This document shows positions 8,058 through 16,826 of a DNA stretch of 27,549 nucleotides, piece after piece; the first letter of the stretch is position 1; each line of letters starts with the position of its first letter. A program made the position numbers and the translations under genes. The stretch covers positions 1 to 27,549 of the forward strand of contig CAZQZC010000018.1 in NCBI GenBank assembly GCA_964597685.1, written 5' to 3'. The stretch is from JBCBTJ01 sp964597685. GTDB lineage: Bacteria; Pseudomonadota; Alphaproteobacteria; Caulobacterales; Hyphomonadaceae. The notes under the pieces are model-generated. The model worked only from the letters and a program-made list of their open reading frames with translations. It was not told the DNA's origin and ran no database searches.

Positions 8058-9214
8058 CGGGCCGGCTCCACGCGCACGTCGCCGACGACCCGCCCGCCAA
8101 CCTGGCGCGCGTCGCCAATCCTCACAGAAAGGCCCGCCGTCTCGATCGCAGCCTTCAATCCGGAATCGTCGCCATAGTCGGCGTAAGCGATGCTGGCGAT
8201 CAAGGCGCGATCCACAGCGGAGTATCGGAGAGATTGGATGGTCGCGCCTTCAAGCGCGTCGGACGCCTCATAGAGCGCCGCAGTGGCGACCAGGAAATCG
8301 AGGCCGACATCCGCACCGCCTACGGCGCGCCGCCGCCGGATAGCGGCTGCAGGATCCCCGGGTCGCGGATCGGACGGAAAAGCGGCTGCATAGGCGGCCG
8401 AGGCTTCGGACCGAAGCCGCGCGCTTTCCGCATCAAGCGCCCGCATCTCCAGGAAATTCACCAGCAGAAAACCGACCAAAGCCGAGGCCGCCAAAGCGGC
8501 GCCAACGCGCCATCGGTGAAAATCCGACATGTCGACCCGCCGGCGACGCGTGAACGCCCCCTGACGCAGATCGATCGGATGGGGAGAGGCCTCCCGCCAT
8601 TCCGCGAGTTGGACCAGCGCATCATCGGCCGACGCCCAGCCGTTCTCCGCGGGTTGGACCCCGAGCCGGCTGGACAGGGCGTCGCCAAACACTTCGGCGT
8701 CTTGAGGCGCCAAGGCTTGCATGAGGTCGTCCGGCAGATCCGGATCAATGCAAAAACGACGCGTCCCGTCTGAAACGATCACGCCGCCCGGACAATCGGC
8801 GACGAGCGGGCCTTCGGGAATGATGGATTGCGGGGCGACGAGTTCCGCGACCCCGTCCAGATCACGGGCCCGAAGAATGTCCAACCATGCCGCCATCCGC
8901 TCTCGCGACGCGACGCAAATGAGCCGTTCGGCGTCAATGGCCTTGGGACCGAGCGCCGCGTGGGTCGCCTCCACCGGCTCGCCGAGATCGTCTTCCACTG
9001 CGAAGGGCGCGGCGCGTAGCGCTTCAGCTTCGGACCGCGCCGGCAGGGGCGCGCTCAGCAAAGACACGTCGACCCCGGGAAGAAACAGCGTCAGGAGGTC
9101 GTCGCGACCAAGGCGCACATCGTCGACAACGCTCCACCCCTGCCCGTCGCGAACGGCGAAACGCATGCGCTCGTCCGCATCGGCTGGCATGAATGCGAAT
9201 GCGCGGCGCGCCAT
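8054..9214 (-). CDS. gspL: Type II secretion system protein L
   Basis: GspL recruits the ATPase GspE to the inner membrane. The 386-residue product has a long cytoplasmic actin-like domain (about residues 1-225), a single membrane segment at about 236-257 (GAALAASALVGFLLVNFLEM), a helical linker and a C-terminal periplasmic ferredoxin-like domain. ATG 9214 shares one base with the gspK stop (TGATG); a TTG three bases upstream is possible but less likely. Sequence conservation in GspL is low, so the call leans on architecture and on its place between gspK and gspM. Confidence 0.92.
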   Translation of the reverse strand: MARRAFAFMPADADERMRFAVRDGQGWSVVDDVRLGRDDLLTLFLPGVDVSLLSAPLPARSEAEALRAAPFAVEDDLGEPVEATHAALGPKAIDAERLICVASRERMAAWLDILRARDLDGVAELVAPQSIIPEGPLVADCPGGVIVSDGTRRFCIDPDLPDDLMQALAPQDAEVFGDALSSRLGVQPAENGWASADDALVQLAEWREASPHPIDLRQGAFTRRRRVDMSDFHRWRVGAALAASALVGFLLVNFLEMRALDAESARLRSEASAAYAAAFPSDPRPGDPAAAIRRRRAVGGADVGLDFLVATAALYEASDALEGATIQSLRYSAVDRALIASIAYADYGDDSGLKAAIETAGLSVRIGDARQVGGRVVGDVRVEPAR

Positions 9215-10197
9215 CAACTCTCTCCGTAAATCCTCTGAACAATCGCAAGCGGTTGCCCGTCATTTACGGCGTAAAGCACGCGAAACGGCACGACGCCATC
9301 CCGGAAAGCCGCGAGTCCTCGAAGCTCAAAATGGCTCGATTGGACACCAAGGAGATCGATGCGCCGACTGTCCGGCGCGATCTCCTCTATCTCCGGTAAG
9401 GAGAGAAACTCCCCCGCCGACTGCCATCCCTGCAAAGGGCGTTCACTGATGATGATGCGCGCCGTTTCCACGTCGAGCTCTCCCGATAGAGCGGCGGACA
9501 ACAGCGCGGCCTGATCGATGCGAAGCGTATTCACGTTCAGCGCTGTCTCGCGCCGTTCAGGACGGACGCAAACGAGCGCCCGAAGGGATTCGATCAATTC
9601 CTGGGAATAGCCCGACACCGCGCGCAATTCCGATAGGTCCGCCATGGGCTGGTTTGCGGCGCGATAGGGCGGGACTTGCGTGGTGTAAAATCCGTCCTCG
9701 GCGCCGCGCGTGCGCGGGGTTTGATCTGCGTCGATCCAATCCGCCGCCGCCTCGGCGAGCGCGCGCGCATCCGATTCAGGCACGCCTGCTGCTTCGAGCA
9801 CGATCTGATACCGGTTGAGAACTTCGGATGCGCCGGCGCCTTCTTCGGCGCTCTCCTCACCGCCAAGAACGTTGAGATTGAAGCAATTTGTCGCATCCTC
9901 CAATCGAGCCGTAATGAACCCGCCGTCAAGTTCGAAGCGTATGGGCGCGCCGAGGACTTCGGCGTTCGCCTGGGTCAACCGACCTGCCGTGGCGAGCGTC
10001 AGGCCCGTGATGACGTTACGGCCCAGTTCTTCTGCGCCTTGCGCATACCAAAAGCTGATCGCGCGATCGTCGGCTGCGCGAGATCGCTGCACAGCGCGCG
10101 TCGCGCCTTCGACCATAACCAGGGCGGCGGCCGACATAACCGCGATCAACAATAATGTGGACAATAGCGCCGCCCCAGTGTCGCGCCGGGTCGTCAT
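9214..10197 (-). CDS. gspK: Type II secretion system minor pseudopilin K
   Basis: GspK is thought to sit at the tip of the pseudopilus with GspI and GspJ. The 327-residue product is much larger than the other pseudopilins, as usual for GspK. It has a prepilin cleavage site after Gly 8 (RRDTG then AALLSTLLLIAV), and residue +5 of the mature protein is Ser and not Glu, which is normal for this family member. Two cysteines (TNCFNLN and LVCVRPE) could form the disulfide seen in the family. ATG 10197 overlaps the gspJ stop as ATGA. Confidence 0.94.
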   Translation of the reverse strand: MTTRRDTGAALLSTLLLIAVMSAAALVMVEGATRAVQRSRAADDRAISFWYAQGAEELGRNVITGLTLATAGRLTQANAEVLGAPIRFELDGGFITARLEDATNCFNLNVLGGEESAEEGAGASEVLNRYQIVLEAAGVPESDARALAEAAADWIDADQTPRTRGAEDGFYTTQVPPYRAANQPMADLSELRAVSGYSQELIESLRALVCVRPERRETALNVNTLRIDQAALLSAALSGELDVETARIIISERPLQGWQSAGEFLSLPEIEEIAPDSRRIDLLGVQSSHFELRGLAAFRDGVVPFRVLYAVNDGQPLAIVQRIYGES

Positions 10198-10805
10198 GAG
10201 CGGCCGCCCATGAGGAATGTCTGCCGCAAAGACCCGCCAGTCTCCATGAAAAACGTCAGCTCAACGGCTTCAGGTCCAGCGCCTGGGGCGACGCCGACAT
10301 CCCAGGACTCGAACCGAACCTCCTCTCGGATAAAAGCGATCTCCACGGCCTGAACATCGGTCAGGATGATTCGCTCGTCGACGGGCGTCGCGCGCGTGGC
10401 GTCGGCGCGAAGCGCCGCAGTGCGAATGATCTGTCCGTCGTCAAAGCGATAGACGACACGCTGCAATCCGCCACGTTGAAAGACGCCGTTCGGATTTTCC
10501 CAGCCATTGCGAACCACCTGGAGGAAGACCCCGTTAAGGTCAGGCGGGCCGCCGACCAGGCTTCGGGGGCCCCGGAAGTCGTCTGGCGCCGACACGGGGC
10601 GGTTCACCGACGCCGCAATATCGTTGCGTAAAAGCGCGGCTGTGAGATCCAGGGAGCGCAGCCGTTCGCCCCGCTCCGACAGGATGCGCTGGTTGTTCAG
10701 GGTCGATACCAGCGCTGCGCCGCCAGCGCTCATCAAGAGCGCCAAGGCGAACAACGCGATTAACGTCTCAACGAGCGTAACGCCGGCGGAGGAGCCCAGT
10801 TTCAT
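10194..10805 (-). CDS. gspJ: Type II secretion system minor pseudopilin J
   Basis: The 203-residue product has the prepilin motif SAG followed by VTLVETLIALFAL, with Glu at mature position 5, then a hydrophobic helix and a beta-rich domain. It fits GspJ by length and by position between gspI and gspK; GspJ joins I and K in the tip complex. Its ATG overlaps the gspI stop as ATGA and its stop overlaps the gspK ATG the same way. Processing would need a prepilin peptidase encoded elsewhere. Confidence 0.93.
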   Translation of the reverse strand: MKLGSSAGVTLVETLIALFALALLMSAGGAALVSTLNNQRILSERGERLRSLDLTAALLRNDIAASVNRPVSAPDDFRGPRSLVGGPPDLNGVFLQVVRNGWENPNGVFQRGGLQRVVYRFDDGQIIRTAALRADATRATPVDERIILTDVQAVEIAFIREEVRFESWDVGVAPGAGPEAVELTFFMETGGSLRQTFLMGGRS

Positions 10806-11170
10806 TGCACGATCGCCTTCAGCGTGCGCAAGCGTGCAATCGTCGGGGACTCAGACGACGCAGCAGTCACTTCAACTTCGATGATCGCCAAGCCCTGCCG
10901 CGGGCTCTCAGAAATGATCCTGCGCCATCGATAGTCGCGCCCCATTTGGGTCTCGTCGCCCTCGCTGACGCCCAGAACGACAGGGTTGGGATCAATTAAA
11001 GCGTCCGCCAGCACGTTCTCCGCGACAATGCGGGCCAGGAAGCGCGCTTCAACATCGCGTCCCGTCGCCAGGGACTGCGATCCTGCGCGCATCAAGCCCA
11101 ATACGCCGAGCGAGAACACACCGAGCGCGACGACGACTTCGATAAGGCTGAACCCCTTCTCAGAAGTCAT
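10802..11170 (-). CDS. gspI: Type II secretion system minor pseudopilin I
   Basis: The 122-residue product starts MTSEKG followed by FSLIEVVVALGVFSLGVLGLMRA, a textbook prepilin site and membrane helix with Glu at mature position 5. GspI is the hub of the I-J-K tip complex that starts pseudopilus assembly. The start ATG 11170 lies inside the end of gspH (11-base overlap); the longer frame to 11245 would bury the prepilin motif 30 residues in and was rejected. Confidence 0.94.
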   Translation of the reverse strand: MTSEKGFSLIEVVVALGVFSLGVLGLMRAGSQSLATGRDVEARFLARIVAENVLADALIDPNPVVLGVSEGDETQMGRDYRWRRIISESPRQGLAIIEVEVTAASSESPTIARLRTLKAIVQ

Positions 11171-11669
11171 CTGCGACCTCGACACGAACGTCGCCCGCCG
11201 CGCTGACGTCCAAACGGACGCGATCTCGCGAGCGTTCCAAGACAATCTGGCCAGGCGTTACGCCGCCAAGCGGATCGACATACATTTCAGGCCAATCCTC
11301 GGGCCACGCGTCCACCGGATCCGCGAGCCGGAACTCAATGAGCATGTCATTCGGCAGGCGCCGCGTCTGGCGGGTCGGGACCCAAACACGGCCGCGGCGC
11401 ACCATGACGGTGTAGGTCCCAAGTTCGGCGTTGATGTCGACGCCAACAGAGCGGCCCGACATAATCGCCTGGTCAGCGGAAGCTCGAAGAATTGTCGCCA
11501 ACCGCTCGGCCTCGGCCTCGATCACCGATGCGCGTTGCGGAACTGAAGCGATCACGACGCTCGAGGCCAGCCCGACCACGAGCATGACCATCAGAATTTC
11601 GACCAACGTGAAACCCGCGTCGCGCCGGCCGGTACGAACGGCGTTACTCCCAATTGCCGATATCCGCAT
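11160..11669 (-). CDS. gspH: Type II secretion system minor pseudopilin H
   Basis: The 169-residue product has a prepilin motif DAG followed by FTLVEILMVMLVVGLASSVV (Glu at mature position 5) and a GspH-like beta-rich domain with RQTRRLPNDMLIEFRLADP. GspH is a minor pseudopilin below the tip complex. ATG 11669 overlaps the end of gspG by 26 bases and has a good GAGGAA ribosome-binding site inside gspG. The leader peptide before the cleavage site is about 19 residues, longer than in its neighbours, but no closer in-frame start exists. Confidence 0.92.
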   Translation of the reverse strand: MRISAIGSNAVRTGRRDAGFTLVEILMVMLVVGLASSVVIASVPQRASVIEAEAERLATILRASADQAIMSGRSVGVDINAELGTYTVMVRRGRVWVPTRQTRRLPNDMLIEFRLADPVDAWPEDWPEMYVDPLGGVTPGQIVLERSRDRVRLDVSAAGDVRVEVADDF

Positions 11670-12087
11670 TTTCTTCCTCGCCGCCCTCTTGGCCGTCGGC
11701 TCCTAAGGAGAACAGATCGAACGCGCCCCCGCTGCGTTCGCCTGGCACGATGTATTGGTAAGGATTTCCCCAGGGATCGACGGGGACGTTTTGAACAAAG
11801 CCGCCGCGCGGATAGAGCGACGGATCGCGCAATCCGTCGGGGCGATCCGACAAGGCCTGAAGGCCTTGAGCCTCGGTGGGGTAGTCGAACATTTGTAAGC
11901 TGTAGCGATCGAGCGCCTGAGACAATGCGGCAATGTCCCCGCGGGCCTTCGTTGTTTGCGCCTGCGTGCGCGCGCCTAGCACATTGATCAGCACCACTGT
12001 CGAAAGGAGGCCGATAATGAACACGGCGACCATGATCTCGGTGAGCGTGAAGCCAGCGTCGCGGCGTCGCTTGGTCTGAATTGGCAT
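11644..12087 (-). CDS. gspG: Type II secretion system major pseudopilin G
   Basis: GspG forms the body of the pseudopilus that is thought to push substrates through GspD. The 147-residue product has leader MPIQTKRRRDAG, cleavage before FTLTEIMVAVFIIGLLSTVV with Glu at mature position 5, and the GspG signatures PVDPWGNPYQY and FDLFSLGADGQEGG followed by ADIGNW. In the family the latter loop holds the structural calcium. The gene starts 19 bases after the gspF stop, one of the few real gaps in the operon. Confidence 0.97.
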   Translation of the reverse strand: MPIQTKRRRDAGFTLTEIMVAVFIIGLLSTVVLINVLGARTQAQTTKARGDIAALSQALDRYSLQMFDYPTEAQGLQALSDRPDGLRDPSLYPRGGFVQNVPVDPWGNPYQYIVPGERSGGAFDLFSLGADGQEGGEEENADIGNWE

Positions 12088-12106
12088 GAGCGGTCTCCAA
12101 AAGATG

Positions 12107-13321
12107 TCAGCCTATGGCGATTGAGTTGAGTTGCAGGATCGGAAGCATGATGGCGAGCACGATGAGCGCCACAAGACCGCCGAGCAGAACGATGATCAGC
12201 GGCTCGAGCAGACCAAGCGCAACAGCGGAGGCCTGTTCAAACTCGTCTTCGAGATAATCGGCGCCTTTGGACATCATGCCCGGCAGGTCGCCGCCCGCTT
12301 CCCCGCTGGCGGCGAGATGGGTGAGCATGGGCGGGAAAAGCTCAACTTTGCGCATGGCGCGCGCCAAAGACCCGCCCTCGCGGACGCTGGCCATGATCTC
12401 CTTCACCGCGTCCTGAAACACCAGATTGCCGAGCGATCCGCGGGCCGCGGCCAAACCGTCCAAAACGGGCGAACCGCTCGACAGCAAGGTTGAAAAGGTG
12501 CGCGCGAAACGCGCCGCGCTCACAGTGCGCAAGAGCTTGCCCAATACGGGGACTGAGAGAACAAATCCATCCATTTGACGTTTGATCGCGGGAACCCGCA
12601 CTGCGCGCGATATCGCCAACGCGGCCGCCGCGACCAGCAAAACAGCGATCAAGCCCTGGTTTCGGAAGAAATCGGAGACGCCTATGACGGCGTTGGTCAG
12701 CGGCGGCAAATCCTGGCCGAACGTATTGAATTGTTCGACGACGCGAGGCACGACAAACGTCATCAAAGCGGCGATCACCAAGAGCGCGACGACACCCAGG
12801 ACCGCTGGGTAAATCAAAGCAGCTTGGACTTTGCGGCGGACCTTTTGCGATCGTTCCAGATAGGCCGCCAACCGCTCCATCACGTCGCCCAACCGGCCGG
12901 AGCTTTCGCCGGCCGCAATGATGGACCGATACAGCGCCGGAAACGCAGACGGCGCCTGGGCCAGGGCCTCGTGAAAGCGGTACCCCTCCGTCACGCTGGA
13001 GCGTACCGACAGAAGAAGCCGCCGGGTTGCGGGTCGTTCGGATTGACTGGCGACGGCGCCGATGGCCTCCTCCACGGGCGCGCCAGACTGGATCAGCATC
13101 GCCAATTGACGCGTCGCCAAAACACGTTCCGACGAAGGAAGACGCGATTGCCGGGACGCCAGAAGCCCGCCGCGCGAGTTTTCCGACGTCTCGTTCACCT
13201 TCAGCGGCGTCAGCTGTCGCAGCCGGAGCTCCTTGCGGGCGGACCGGGCGCTGTCGGCCGAGATGGTCCCGGTCGTGCGCCGACCGTCCGGACCAATGGC
13301 GAGATATTCAAACGCCGCCAT
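12107..13321 (-). CDS. gspF: Type II secretion system inner membrane platform protein F
   Basis: GspF (404 residues, usual length) is the polytopic core of the inner-membrane platform, related to PilC. Two T2SSF domains are visible: the first around residues 70-190 with LATRQLAMLIQSGAPVEEA, the second around 270-390 with FARTFSTLLSSGSPVLDGL. Membrane segments lie near 167-190 (YPAVLGVVALLVIAALMTFVV), 220-240, and 370-395. The start ATG 13321 overlaps the end of gspE by 14 bases. Confidence 0.97.
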   Translation of the reverse strand: MAAFEYLAIGPDGRRTTGTISADSARSARKELRLRQLTPLKVNETSENSRGGLLASRQSRLPSSERVLATRQLAMLIQSGAPVEEAIGAVASQSERPATRRLLLSVRSSVTEGYRFHEALAQAPSAFPALYRSIIAAGESSGRLGDVMERLAAYLERSQKVRRKVQAALIYPAVLGVVALLVIAALMTFVVPRVVEQFNTFGQDLPPLTNAVIGVSDFFRNQGLIAVLLVAAAALAISRAVRVPAIKRQMDGFVLSVPVLGKLLRTVSAARFARTFSTLLSSGSPVLDGLAAARGSLGNLVFQDAVKEIMASVREGGSLARAMRKVELFPPMLTHLAASGEAGGDLPGMMSKGADYLEDEFEQASAVALGLLEPLIIVLLGGLVALIVLAIMLPILQLNSIAIG

Positions 13322-14807
13322 CGACCTCGCCGTCCTTCCGACACACCCTTAGAACTTCTTCCGGGCTTGTCTGACCCGCGAGCACATGCGTGCGGCCGCT
13401 GTCAAACAATGTGTCGCAATCTGCAAACGCGGCTTGCTCGATGTCCTGCTCGTTGGCGCCGTCATTGATCATTCGGCGCAAAGGCCCATCGACGACCATC
13501 AATTCGTACACGCCAAGCCGCCCATTATAGCCCGTCCCACCGCACGAAATGCATCCGTGGGGGCGACAAAACGTTGTTGGGTCATCCGCCTTGAGCCGCA
13601 TGAGGCGCCGGGTGGCTTCGTCGGGCTCGTAGGCCTCCTTGCAGACCGAGCACAGCCGTCGCACCAATCTTTGCGCCAAGACAGCCCGCACGGTGGACGA
13701 CAGCAGAAACGGCTCCACGCCGATGTCGCGCAGACGCGTGACCGCCGCCGCCGCGCTGTTGGTGTGGACCGTCGAGAGGACGATGTGGCCCGTCAACGAG
13801 GACTGAACTGCGATCTGCGCCGTCTCCGGGTCTCGAATCTCGCCGACCATGATCACGTCGGGGTCCTGGCGAAGGATCGCGCGCAAACCCGCGGCGAAGG
13901 TCATACCCACCTTCTCGTTCACTTGGGTTTGGCTGACCCCGTCGAGGCCATATTCGATCGGGTCCTCAACCGTCAGAATGTTGCGCTCCCCGTCGTTCAA
14001 CAGCGTCAACGCCGTATACAATGTGGTCGTCTTGCCCGACCCCGTCGGCCCGGTGACAAGGATAACGCCGTTCGGCTCCGACAGAGCGGTCTTGAACCGC
14101 TCAAGCGTGTCAGGAGCCATGCCGAGATCTTCAAGATCAAGGCGTGCGTGGTCTTTATCGAGCAGTCTCAGCACCACACGCTCGCCATAGCGAGACGGCA
14201 ACGTCGACACCCGAACATCGATCGAGCGTCCGCCAATTGTCAAAGAGATCCGCCCGTCCTGCGGCAAACGTTTCTCCGCAATATCAAGGCGCGCCATGAC
14301 TTTGATCCGCGAGACCAGAGGCGGGGCGAGGCGCCGGGTTGGCGTCAACACCTCCTGCAACACCCCGTCAATCCGATAGCGGATTGAGAGCTTGTCTTCG
14401 TAAGGCTCCACATGGACGTCTGAAGCGCGGCGTTTGACGGCTTCGTAGATCAGTCCGTTGATCAACCGGATGACCGGCGCGTCGTCGTCTCCGTCCAAGA
14501 GGTCAGCCGTTGGCGGGATGCCGTCAACGAGGCTTTCGAGATCATCCTGGCCCGCGACGGACGCCTCAGCTTCTTCGCCGTCGAGGTCGGAGCGCGCATA
14601 GACTTCGGAGAGGTGGCGATCAAAATCCGCCGGGCTGAGCGCTTGGAGCGTGAATGCGCGGCCAAGAACGCGGCGCGCCTCGACAAGGCTGAACGGATCC
14701 GCCCCTGTCCTGACGCCGACCTGCAAGCCGCTGTCGCTCGGCATCACGACGAGGCCTTTGTCCTTGGCAAAGGCGTATGTGAGTCTGCGATCGGTCGTCT
14801 GCGACAT
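13308..14807 (-). CDS. gspE: Type II secretion system ATPase E
   Basis: GspE is the cytoplasmic hexameric ATPase powering pseudopilus assembly. The 499-residue product has an N-terminal domain for GspL binding (about 1-90), then the ATPase core: Walker A GPTGSGKTT with Lys 259, Asp box ILTVEDPIEY, Walker B DVIMVGEIRD with Glu 323, and His box LSTVHTNSAAAAVTRL. The zinc-binding cysteines of the C-terminal part are present (CSVC at 386-389; Cys 414, 419 and 422). ATG 14807 was preferred over an in-frame non-ATG start at 14840 because the N-terminus MSQTTDRRLTYAFAKDKG is family-like. A 48-base gap separates it from gspD. Confidence 0.97.
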   Translation of the reverse strand: MSQTTDRRLTYAFAKDKGLVVMPSDSGLQVGVRTGADPFSLVEARRVLGRAFTLQALSPADFDRHLSEVYARSDLDGEEAEASVAGQDDLESLVDGIPPTADLLDGDDDAPVIRLINGLIYEAVKRRASDVHVEPYEDKLSIRYRIDGVLQEVLTPTRRLAPPLVSRIKVMARLDIAEKRLPQDGRISLTIGGRSIDVRVSTLPSRYGERVVLRLLDKDHARLDLEDLGMAPDTLERFKTALSEPNGVILVTGPTGSGKTTTLYTALTLLNDGERNILTVEDPIEYGLDGVSQTQVNEKVGMTFAAGLRAILRQDPDVIMVGEIRDPETAQIAVQSSLTGHIVLSTVHTNSAAAAVTRLRDIGVEPFLLSSTVRAVLAQRLVRRLCSVCKEAYEPDEATRRLMRLKADDPTTFCRPHGCISCGGTGYNGRLGVYELMVVDGPLRRMINDGANEQDIEQAAFADCDTLFDSGRTHVLAGQTSPEEVLRVCRKDGEVDGGV

Positions 14808-14855
14808 CGCTTTACACTCTAACTGGCCAGCCGGTTTCAAAGCGTCGACGACGCG

Positions 14856-16826
14856 TTACGATCCGGCGTTGTCCTCTTCGGTAACGGGCGGTTCGTCGTT
14901 CAGCAAGTCTGTAACAAAGCGGTCCAGAGACGAGGTTCCACTTGGACTGGCGAGTATTTGCTGGGCGTGCAGGTAGCGGTAGTTCCGCTCCGTAGCAGAC
15001 CGCGAATCTTCCTCGGTTCGAACAATTGTCGGGCGAATGAACACCATCAAATTGCTTGTCGAAACAGAGCGCCCCTCGGAGCGGAACAAGCGCCCAAGTC
15101 CTGGAATATCGCCAAGCAATGGGACCTTCTCTACGCTCACCGCCTCTTCTTCCTGAATCAATCCACCAAGAACGATCAGCTCGCCATCTTCCGCCAGCAC
15201 GCTGGTTTGAATAACGGACCGGTTCAAAATGAAGTCCGCGCTGATGGCGCCAGGCGTAGGCGAGGCGATGCTCGACACCTCCTGCGATATATCAAGTCGA
15301 ACCGTCTCGCCCTCGCCGATGCGTGGGGTGACGTTCAGGATAACCCCCACTTCCCGCCGCTCGGTGGTGACGAAGGGATTGACGTTCGCATCTCCCAAGA
15401 CGCCGCCAGACGTGATCGGGATCTCTTGGCCAACCGACAATTGGGCGATCTGATTGTCGAGGGTCATCACCGACGGCGTCGAGAGAATGTTCGATTCGGT
15501 GTCTTCCTCGACAGCGTCGATAATCACGCCGAACAAGGTGTCGCCGCTTTGACCGCCAATACCTGCAAGCAGGCCGGCAGGGCCAAGCAGAGACGCCAGT
15601 GCGGCGTCGGTGAGCGCAGATCCGCCCGCATCGTCGCCAAGCGCCGCGTCGGCCTCCGTCAAAGCGCCAGTCAGCGCAAGCAGGTTAGGCGTCGATTGCG
15701 AGAAGTTCGTGGATACGAACGGCACATCGCCGTCGTCCGAGGCGAGGACGAATTGAAGGCCCAATTGTTTTGCAGCCGTATCCGACAGCTCAACGATAAT
15801 CGCTTCGACAAGAACTTGCGGGCGGCGAACATCCAGTTCCGAAATCACGCGCTCCATCGCGATCAGGGTCTCATAATCCGCACTGACCACGAGGGAGTTC
15901 GTCGGCTCGTGGTGCGAAATTCTCGACCGGCGCTCGTCATTTGAGCTGGCTTGCGGCGCTTGGTCGGCGATTGACTGCCCAACGGCGTCTAGAATCGGAA
16001 CGATCGTTTCGGCGTCGCTGTGCAGAAGGGGAAAGATCCGCAAATTGTCGCGAACTGGATCGGTCTCATCGAGCTGCGCCGCGACGGACTTCGCCTGCGC
16101 GACCGCAAAATCATCGCCCCGGATGATGATGGAATTGCTTGTCTCGGCGGCGACAACCGTGAAATTCGACCGAAATCGCTCCTCGTTTCGACCACCCTGA
16201 AGATCGCTGAGAATTCTCTGCATCTCAGCGGCCGGCACGTTGCGCAGCGCAAGCGTCTCCGTAATCGTTCGATCTCGATCAAGCTCAGCGATGACAGCCC
16301 GGACCTTGTCGAGGTTCGACGCGTAATCCACGACCACCAGCGTATTGGCGTTGGGATTGGCCACCACCTGTCCTTGCGGATCGGTGAGCGGTTTGACCAT
16401 CTGCGCGGCTTCGGCGGCGTTGAAGTTAGAAAGCTTAATGATTTCCGTGACGAACGCGTTCGGCCCAACACCGCCGATGGCTGCTTCGCCGACGGCGTTC
16501 TGTTCCGGAACGATCCTGTAAACGCCCCGTCCCTCTGGGACTGCGGCGAAGCCGTGAATACGCAGCGTCGAGAGGAAAACCTGAAAGACGTCGGATGTGG
16601 TTAGCGGCGTTTGGGACGTCACCGTCACTTTGCCTCTAACGTCGGGATGCACAATGAACGTGTAGCCCGTCACCATCGACACGTCTTCGATGAGGGCGCG
16701 CATCTCGACATCGTTCAAGTTGATGACGTGACGCTCGGCCGACGGCGCTTCCATGTCGTCCGCATGCGCCGCGAACGCCGTGGATAGGCAAAGCGTGGCG
16801 AGCAGGGTGGATCGCGTCCGCATCAT
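14856..16826 (-). CDS. gspD: Type II secretion system secretin D
   Basis: GspD forms the outer-membrane channel. The 656-residue product has a signal peptide (MMRTRSTLLATLCLSTAFAAHA, cleavage before DD), an N0 domain (VINLNDVEMRALIEDVSMVTGYTF), three N-domains with repeated KLSNFNAAEAAQMVKPL / TLALRNVPAAEMQRIL / RIFPLLHSDAETIVPIL elements, and a secretin domain with TESNILSTPSVMTLDNQIAQLSVGQEIP and VPLLGDIPGLGRLF. The C-terminus is short and acidic, giving only a short possible S-domain for a pilotin; no pilotin gene was recognised, although the small lipoprotein at 6366-6842 is a formal candidate. The start overlaps the gspC stop as ATGA. Confidence 0.97.
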   Translation of the reverse strand: MMRTRSTLLATLCLSTAFAAHADDMEAPSAERHVINLNDVEMRALIEDVSMVTGYTFIVHPDVRGKVTVTSQTPLTTSDVFQVFLSTLRIHGFAAVPEGRGVYRIVPEQNAVGEAAIGGVGPNAFVTEIIKLSNFNAAEAAQMVKPLTDPQGQVVANPNANTLVVVDYASNLDKVRAVIAELDRDRTITETLALRNVPAAEMQRILSDLQGGRNEERFRSNFTVVAAETSNSIIIRGDDFAVAQAKSVAAQLDETDPVRDNLRIFPLLHSDAETIVPILDAVGQSIADQAPQASSNDERRSRISHHEPTNSLVVSADYETLIAMERVISELDVRRPQVLVEAIIVELSDTAAKQLGLQFVLASDDGDVPFVSTNFSQSTPNLLALTGALTEADAALGDDAGGSALTDAALASLLGPAGLLAGIGGQSGDTLFGVIIDAVEEDTESNILSTPSVMTLDNQIAQLSVGQEIPITSGGVLGDANVNPFVTTERREVGVILNVTPRIGEGETVRLDISQEVSSIASPTPGAISADFILNRSVIQTSVLAEDGELIVLGGLIQEEEAVSVEKVPLLGDIPGLGRLFRSEGRSVSTSNLMVFIRPTIVRTEEDSRSATERNYRYLHAQQILASPSGTSSLDRFVTDLLNDEPPVTEEDNAGS

